Shown: positions 58,347 to 64,000 of the stretch, one piece after another | How the letters are laid out: the number at the start of each line of letters is the position of its first letter | How positions within the stretch are numbered: the first letter of the stretch is position 1 | Origin: Mesostigma viride | Taxonomy: Eukaryota > Streptophyta > Mesostigmatophyceae > Mesostigmatales > Mesostigmataceae | NCBI GenBank assembly: GCA_009746045.1 | Contig: RPFO01000178.1 | Location: 942,718 to 1,006,717 of the forward strand | Direction of reading: 5' to 3' | Length of the DNA stretch: 64,000 nucleotides | Translations under genes and position numbers: made by a program | The notes under the pieces: model-generated | Seen by the model: only the letters and a program-made list of their open reading frames with translations | What the model was told of the DNA's origin: nothing | Database searches by the model: none

Positions 58347-59563
58347 CTGTTGTTGTTGTTGTTACTGTTGCTGTTGTTGTTGTTGTTGCTGGAGCTGCCC
58401 CCCTTGGAGGGAGACTGCCCCTTACCCTTGCCCTTGCCCCAGCCCCTGCCCTTGCCCTTGCCCTTGCCCTTGCCCTTGCCCTTGCCCTTTCCCTTAAACA
58501 TTTGTCCCAGCAGGGACTTCACTTCTGCCATGGTGACAGGCCTCTTGCTCCTGTCTTCCCTCTCCCTATCCTCCTCCTCCCTCTCTTCCCCCCTGGCCCT
58601 CTTTACAGAGGTTCCCATGGCCCCCTGGCTAAGGGGAGCCAAGGCCAGCTTGATATAATCCAATGCCTCCTTCATGTCCTCCCAGTACTTTGCCATTCCT
58701 GTTGCAAGCATAGCGTAGGTGTTTTTGTCAAGTTTGAGTTTCTCAAGGAAAGAACGCAGCAAGAACTTGTGATCTAGCTGCTGGACATCCGGACGTGCTT
58801 TGATGGCTAGCTCATATTTCTTTGTCTCAGCCACATAGTCCACTGATGTGACCCTGTATTCCTCTACCCACCTGAATGCCCCATAGATGTCCACAGATGA
58901 GGGGGTGGAGAGGAGGTCAGTTAGCTCCTTCATGAAAGCCTCCCAAACTGCCCTAGCCTGCGTGTCCTGCCACTTGGGATACCTACGCTGGAAGACAAGG
59001 ATGAGATTCTGAATCTGAGAGGAGGACTGATGGTAGAAATCCCCCTGCATGAGGGATCCAAACCAATTCTTGACATTCAGTTCCTCCCTAGCCAGCTGAA
59101 GAGAGAGAAGTGCATGATTCCCCTGCTCCCTAGTATACCCCTCAGGCAGCCCCCTGACATTAATCCTATCCACAGGACGGTTTTCATTGTAAGTGGGCAA
59201 CCTAGAGGGGGATGCAGGGGGAGAGGGAGAAGTTGGTGTTGCTGCTGCAGCATTCACAGGAGAGACATGCTGAGAAGGAAGTGCTACTTGAGTGAGCTGA
59301 GCAGGAGGGGCAAGCATGGGCTGTGTAGGAGGGTTAGACAACATAGGGGTGGGCTGGGTGGGGGTGTGAGTGTGTGTCACTTCCCGCCTCCTGCTGCGGG
59401 CCTCCTCCCAATCATGGAAGGTGGGAGAGAGGGACACTTCATCGTCAGTAGGGTTAGTAAAATCATGATGCAGCCAGGTAGGCAGCCACCTACCCGCCCC
59501 TTTCAGGATGGCATTGTGCAGGAGCTCCAGGAGTCGCACCAGGCGAACCCTGCTGCCCTGCAC
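57932..59563 (-). CDS. Copia-2 Gag
   Basis: Starts MQGSRVRLVRLLELLHNA. The core is LPEGYTREQGNHALLSLQLAREELNVKNWFGSL...FLLRSFLEKLKLDKNTYAMLATGMAKYWEDM, related to Copia-3 Gag. It is followed by a Lys/Gly dipeptide tract (encoded by about 58425-58495), an Asn run (58300-58390) and zinc-binding cysteines (CTRCGMRYHERPTC; LCHKCHGPPHGDPKDC). It is cut at its 3' end by the Copia-3 insertion at 57927-57931. Confidence 0.8.
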
Positions 59564-60066
59564 CCTCCTTCCTGAGAGTAGGGCCTGCAGTGCAAGTTAA
59601 CGTTCTTAGCACACGCAATGTGAAGGATATGGTTGCAATGCAGCAATGCGTGAATATGGTTGGAAACGGAGCTTTGTTTAAATTGGATAATGTTACAGCG
59701 CTCACACACTTGAGGCTTGTACACGCGCTTGCCAAGTCAAGGCACAACACGTGAGGCGGGCTCGCAAGAGATCCCAAATGGCACTGGCCTATTGTTTATA
59801 TACTTGTGCACTGTGCTTGCTAGTCCTGAGCAGCCTAGGAGGCCTGCTCAGTAATAACACCCCCGGTACAGTATTCACTACCTGTACAGCGCCCAGCTCC
59901 TATACAGTAGGTCTGCCATACAGGCACAGTGACCACAGAGCACAGTCCACAGTGACTATTGCATCTGCACCTAGAAGTCCAGGACTAAGCCTGCGGTACC
60001 AACAGACCACAGGTTAAGGTTCCTATTTCCTGCGTACGACGTATTAATCCAATACCGTCGTAGGTA
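59564..60066 (-). promoter_or_regulatory. probable Copia-2 5' LTR/leader
   Basis: About 500 bp between the Gag start and the end of Copia-1B. On the minus strand it contains AAGTATATAAACAA near 59795-59810, a good TATA box, upstream of the Gag ATG. Position and TATA suggest a U3-R-U5 region, but the matching 3' copy was not found. Confidence 0.45.
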
Positions 60067-60402
60067 CAGCACCTAATTCCTGTCAGCCCAGGAATTACTG
60101 TCGACCCCATATGTCGTCGGCAAATATTCACGTCCGACTTAGAAGAACAGCCGGCTCGCGCTCGCGCGCGACCGGGAAGTCGGAACGCCATAACTTTCTT
60201 GATACTTGTCGGAATGAACTCGTTCCGGTGCCGCTGGAATCGCAGAGATATGCCGAATCAGGATCACGCCAATGCGCTTGGCGTTAACTCCAATCCTTTC
60301 TTTTCTTGAGCTGTAGCAGCTCACACAAGTCTACATACAAACACACACAATGGGTACTGGACATCCTCCCCGACTACAAGTCACAACCCGCTGGGCATGA
60401 CA
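60067..60402 (-). repeat. probable Copia-1B 3' LTR
   Basis: 336 bp matching 45381-45718 in inverse orientation; similarity between the two copies stops at 60067. Boundaries are inferred from the TG-start and the divergence point. Confidence 0.5.
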
Positions 60403-61036
60403 GTCAGCTTGGATTCCTTATTATATGTACATAGCACCCATACTGGCTCAGGAGCACAAACAAATTACAATGAGTCCCTATCCCTTCACGGGAGGCTCGT
60501 TGTGTTACCCATGTACAAGAGGTTGGCCAACTGTGGCAGCCCATAGGTGTTCAGCTAAGAACTTGAGAAGTATGTACAACCTTCAGGACCTTAGGCGAAA
60601 CCCCACAGATCACCCACAACAGCTCATCAGAAAACATTGCTGACCCCCAGACGGGAGTCGGCGCCGGTCTGCTGCCCCTTATCGAACCAGACACAACATC
60701 TACGCGAAGCACATGCAAAACACAAGCTCCCATACTCGTTCCAACCGTGGAAAATCAGGGGACCTGTCGCCACCTCACCAGCATGGTGGATGGGTCAGCC
60801 AGTCCGTGAAACTCCGCCTTAAGACGGCACCAGGGAATCGAACCCCGCCCACAAACCACAGATCTGGGGAAACCTCAGACTGAGATGAAAACCCCAGATA
60901 GACATCTCTCCATCAGAGACAATGTCAGACATTCCCACACCAGAGACATGTCTCACCCCTCAAGGTGTGCTCAGGATTATGTACAATCAAGCTCCCAGCC
61001 TGATATCCAGAGACTTAAGCACCCAGCTCTCAGCTT

Positions 61037-63997
61037 TTAGACAGATAGACCGACTTGACAGTCAGCATTCATGAGCTTCCTCAGTACATTGTACTGGGCT
61101 GGGGCCTTGTGTGGCAGCTTTGTCAATGCATCAGCAGGGTTCTCCTCGCCAGGGATATGCTTCAAGTCAACCAAACTGGCCAACTCCTTCAGCAACAAAT
61201 AATCCAGGTCCCGGCTTCTGGCCAGCTGCTTGTGAACAAACTGGACCATACCCATGCTGTCTGTTAGCAACAACGTCTCCATCTGCAAGGTCCAAGGGGT
61301 AACTGAAGCCAGCTCCAGCATTAACTCCTTTATGTACAGGCTGGACTGGATCCCCTCGCATATGGCCCTGCATTCTGCCACATCTGAACTGATACAGACC
61401 CTCTTCTGCAGTCTGCTGTACCAGCTGAACAAACTTGCCCTGCTCTGATAAAAAGCAAACAGAGCAGCAGATCTCCCCCTGACCTTGGTAACCTGGCGAG
61501 CATCCATGGAACTGTCAACAAAGATCTCCAAGGTGATAGGCTGGGTAAAGTCAATCCCAGACAAAATCAGATCAGGGGTACTCTCCACCAACCGGGCTAT
61601 GACTCGAGGCTTCTCATCCTCAAGCACCTCATCAGGCATTCTGCTATGGACCATCAAAGACGGACCACAGATGCTGGCAAACCAGGCCCACATGCCTCTC
61701 AACTCAGGTCCTGCAGCCTGGGTGATCTTCTCTGGCAAGGCCTTCACAATGGTCTGTTTATAATCTCCTCCAGCCTGAAGCCTGATACTCCACTCCCCGT
61801 CCCTCCTGAACAGGGTAGCCTGCATTCCACAGAACACTACAGGCTTGTTGGGCTCCTGCCACAGCTCCTTGCCCAGTGAAAACTTGCCACTGATGACAGG
61901 AATAAACTTCTTCAGCCAGGTCGTGGGGGCTAGCAAATGCAGATCATCTCCATGCAAACTAGCATACACTGGCAGACCCTCCCATTGGGCCAGCAGCAAA
62001 CAGGGATCAACTGAAGACACTCTCAAGCCACACTCACTGATCAGAGCTTCCTGCAGCGTGAGTCTCCAGATGATTGGGCTCGACCTGAGTCCTTCCAGGC
62101 CCTTCAGAATAACCAGGAATTGTTGATGCAGCTCCAGCTTCCAGATGGCAGGCACCTCAACACAGTAAGGCTCATCCTGCTTCCACACCCTCCTGGCCAC
62201 TTCTGGATCAGATTTTAAAAATGCCCTCTTGAAGTCCAGCAGCACTGATGACATAGCTGCTCCCCTGTTCAGCAACCCCACGTAGAGACATAGCAAAATT
62301 CTCCATGTGTCGTGTAGCATCCCTGGCGTGTATAGCTCCTCTCCTGGCAGACTCCCCGTGCCGTGATACTCATTCAGGACAGGCCTGACATGGGGCACTG
62401 ATACCTCATCCACAACCTTCCTCTTCAGCACAAATCTCAAAGCAAGCTTCCTTGATGCTGGGGGACGTCTGTCTGTTGGTGCAGCACACTCAAACTGCAA
62501 CCACTCCTCCAATGCCTTGGAGAAGGCGAGCTTCCAAGCCTCAAACAAAGTAGGCGAGCTCATCTCTTGGACCAGCTGGTCATATGTCAAAGGAGAGTGT
62601 GCAGCAAGGCTCCTGTGAGTTATGCCAATACTGCTGGGGTGCAACACAGCTGGAATCACCAAACTGGCCGCTGGGGGCACCTCCCCTTCATCCCATTTTA
62701 CACCCTTGACCGGCTTGGCCCTGCACCTGACTGGAAATGTTGTCCTGAAATTTTCTAGGGGAATCATCCCCCAGCCATCTCTTCTCAGAGCTGTAGCTCT
62801 GATAGAAATCCCAGGATTGCCCAGAAAATTCTGACCCAAAATCACAGGGCCATCATAGTCCTCTAGGACAAGGAAGGTCACATCCACACCCATGACAGGG
62901 GCAGTAACCTCTCCCAACACCCTTAGATGCGTCCTACCACTGAAATCAGACACCCAGGGGCAACTTGGTTCTCCGACCAGCAGTTCTCCTGTATGCTGAG
63001 GTCCCATGACAGAAACCTGTGCATTGGTATCTATCTCCATGGCAGCTACCTCAGGTTCATCCAACTGGACAAGCTTGGACACCTTAGGCTCCTTCTTGGC
63101 TCTTTGCAAAGCCTGTACAATATCTGATAGACGCACACCCCTAGGCCTGGTGTCGGGCCGTTCCGGAGGTGCAGCCTGTCCGCCTGCTTGCCCAACCACC
63201 GTATGTGAAGGTACCCCAGGGGCCGGGCCAGGGTCACCCTGAGGGCTCGATACAGCTGTAGCACCCTGATCAGGAAGCTCCACGTCACCCCCGCCTTGTA
63301 CACCAGCGGGCACCTGGAAGAGGTCTCCTTGATTACCTCCCCGGGGACGGATCTTTGACCAGGACAGACGGTGCACTGCTTGGGAGCCATCAATGGCCAC
63401 CCAGCACTTATGGCCAGCGGCTTCTACTCGGGTCACCACCCCATCATGCCAGCTGCCACGTTTCCCTGGAAAGCTTGGTTCCTTCCACACAACAACCTGT
63501 TGTCCAACGTTAGGTTCTAGGACACTCCAGCCCTTGTCTTTCTGCCTCAGCTTGAGGAACTTGGCCTCTAGCTTCTCCTTCCATGCCTGCTCAGCATCAG
63601 CTGGCAGCATCCTGGTATGCAGCATAAGAGGATTGATGGCAATGTCACCAAAGAACATGGGAGTCCTCAGGTTCAGCCTGTCCTCCACAGAACGTAGCCA
63701 TGCAGATGTCACAATGGCAGATGACGTCCTTGGAATCCTCTCCACCAGCAGCACAGTCTTGATCTCTTGGATGGCTCTCTCCACCACCCCTTGCTGGCCG
63801 TGGCTCTCCCTGGGTGTAATCAGCAACTCTGGAAACTCTGGCAGGTTCTCACAGCACTCAAACTGAATGTCACACTGCAACAACTCCAACCCAGGGTACC
63901 TGCTCCTTGTCAACTTCAGAGCAGCAATCAATGTAGGCTTCTCCATGTCAGGCAGGATCTCTAGGGTCTTGTACTTGGTATATCTGTCCACTGCCAC
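61037..63997 (-). CDS. Copia-1B pol (partial): integrase - retropepsin-like - RT - RNase H
   Basis: 986 codons open to the window edge. Order: integrase core (AVDRYTKYKTLEILPDM; LLQCDIQFEC; GQQGVVERAIQEIK), C-terminal module (GSWHDGVVTRVEAAGHKCWV), retropepsin-like AMEIDTNAQVSVM with GPVILGQNFLG, RT (LDFKRAFLKSDPEVARRVW; YASLHGDDLHLLA) and RNase H (IFVDSSMDARQV; VAECRAICEG; LLLTDSMGMV; NPADALTKLP). The protease-like site reads DTNA in place of DTGA, and the RT box HGDD in place of YVDD. No stop or shift is seen, so this copy could still be coding-competent. Confidence 0.88.
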   Translation of the reverse strand: MAVDRYTKYKTLEILPDMEKPTLIAALKLTRSRYPGLELLQCDIQFECCENLPEFPELLITPRESHGQQGVVERAIQEIKTVLLVERIPRTSSAIVTSAWLRSVEDRLNLRTPMFFGDIAINPLMLHTRMLPADAEQAWKEKLEAKFLKLRQKDKGWSVLEPNVGQQVVVWKEPSFPGKRGSWHDGVVTRVEAAGHKCWVAIDGSQAVHRLSWSKIRPRGGNQGDLFQVPAGVQGGGDVELPDQGATAVSSPQGDPGPAPGVPSHTVVGQAGGQAAPPERPDTRPRGVRLSDIVQALQRAKKEPKVSKLVQLDEPEVAAMEIDTNAQVSVMGPQHTGELLVGEPSCPWVSDFSGRTHLRVLGEVTAPVMGVDVTFLVLEDYDGPVILGQNFLGNPGISIRATALRRDGWGMIPLENFRTTFPVRCRAKPVKGVKWDEGEVPPAASLVIPAVLHPSSIGITHRSLAAHSPLTYDQLVQEMSSPTLFEAWKLAFSKALEEWLQFECAAPTDRRPPASRKLALRFVLKRKVVDEVSVPHVRPVLNEYHGTGSLPGEELYTPGMLHDTWRILLCLYVGLLNRGAAMSSVLLDFKRAFLKSDPEVARRVWKQDEPYCVEVPAIWKLELHQQFLVILKGLEGLRSSPIIWRLTLQEALISECGLRVSSVDPCLLLAQWEGLPVYASLHGDDLHLLAPTTWLKKFIPVISGKFSLGKELWQEPNKPVVFCGMQATLFRRDGEWSIRLQAGGDYKQTIVKALPEKITQAAGPELRGMWAWFASICGPSLMVHSRMPDEVLEDEKPRVIARLVESTPDLILSGIDFTQPITLEIFVDSSMDARQVTKVRGRSAALFAFYQSRASLFSWYSRLQKRVCISSDVAECRAICEGIQSSLYIKELMLELASVTPWTLQMETLLLTDSMGMVQFVHKQLARSRDLDYLLLKELASLVDLKHIPGEENPADALTKLPHKAPAQYNVLRKLMNADCQVGLSV

Positions 63998-64000
63998 CAG

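Larger units (their letters stand above)
47243..60066 (-). mobile_element. Copia-2, interrupted by Copia-3
   Basis: Minus-strand element: possible 5' LTR/leader 59564-60066, Gag 57932-59563, then pol 47243-50627 after removal of Copia-3. The Gag reading frame runs directly into the integrase zinc-binding region across the insertion site when one copy of the GCATC duplication is counted. I do not see a matching 3' LTR left of 47243, so the 3' end is diverged or lost. Confidence 0.75.
60067..64000 (-). mobile_element. Copia-1B: open pol, continues past the window end
   Basis: Inverted, better preserved copy of Copia-1A. The 3' LTR-like end is 60067-60402 (TGTCATGCCC start on the minus strand). 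The shared non-coding 3' region follows at 60403-61036, then pol to the window edge. Gag and the 5' LTR must lie to the right of 64000. Confidence 0.85.

Noticed and set aside
58094-58777. Plus-strand frames rich in Val, Leu or Cys
   Set aside because: They are the antisense of the Asn run and Lys/Gly repeats of Copia-2 Gag.

Overview
The window is eukaryotic genomic DNA in two blocks. Bases 1 to about 31.7 kb are a dense, GC-rich, intergenic-poor run of about forty genes with the content and layout of a Nucleocytoviricota (giant virus) genome. Bases about 32.07-64 kb are a palindrome followed by nested LTR retrotransposons. The simplest reading is a giant-virus element integrated in a eukaryotic (probably protist or algal) genome and bordered by host retroelements. 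No host gene in the window identifies the species. No major capsid protein, packaging ATPase, PolB or RNA polymerase gene is present, so the viral lineage cannot be fixed.

Viral block. Nucleic-acid genes: YqaJ-type recombinase nuclease (604-1444), RuvC/A22-like Holliday junction resolvase (1498-2091), VSR-like nuclease (4448-4918), archaeo-eukaryotic primase of PrimPol/UL52 type (7415-8905), a capping-guanylyltransferase-like protein that seems to lack its catalytic lysine (8706-9617), and a D6/D11-like superfamily 2 helicase (16896-19424). Nucleotide metabolism: a B12-dependent (class II) ribonucleotide reductase (11474-15855) and a PduO-type corrinoid adenosyltransferase (6801-7342) that would make its cofactor. 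Likely host-interaction genes: a SLATT-like two-TM protein (6002-6775), an ADP-ribosyltransferase-fold protein (25957-27396), BRO/KilA-N-like proteins (3507-4355 and 30675-31712), and a four-member family with a short Cys/His motif. Many small membrane or basic proteins are probably virion components.

The most striking feature is the reductase. It is split into four exons by three introns with GTGAGT, GTGAGT and GTATGT donors and pyrimidine-rich CAG acceptors. The introns hold at least five separate viral-type genes on both strands. This implies nuclear, spliceosome-dependent expression.

Many viral genes and some retroelement genes are broken by single-base shifts, very often at G or C runs of 5-8. 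This pattern suggests homopolymer-length errors in the assembly for at least part of them, on top of any real decay.

Repeat block. From 27.39 kb: a 13 x 20-bp minisatellite that starts inside the last codons of the ADP-ribosyltransferase gene, a 157-bp tandem repeat running up to the next start codon, a motif-rich intergenic region, and a spacerless 1,048-bp palindrome (32069-33116). Right of it lie a chromodomain Ty3/gypsy element with one surviving LTR (33117-42697), a broken copia-like element (Copia-1A, 42698-45718), Copia-2 (47243-60066) interrupted by a complete Copia-3 (50628-57926, 443-bp LTRs, 5-bp target duplication), and a better preserved inverted copy, Copia-1B (60067 to the window end). 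Element names are local labels. All three copia-like families share an unusual order, integrase - retropepsin-like - RT - RNase H, with an HGDD reverse-transcriptase box.
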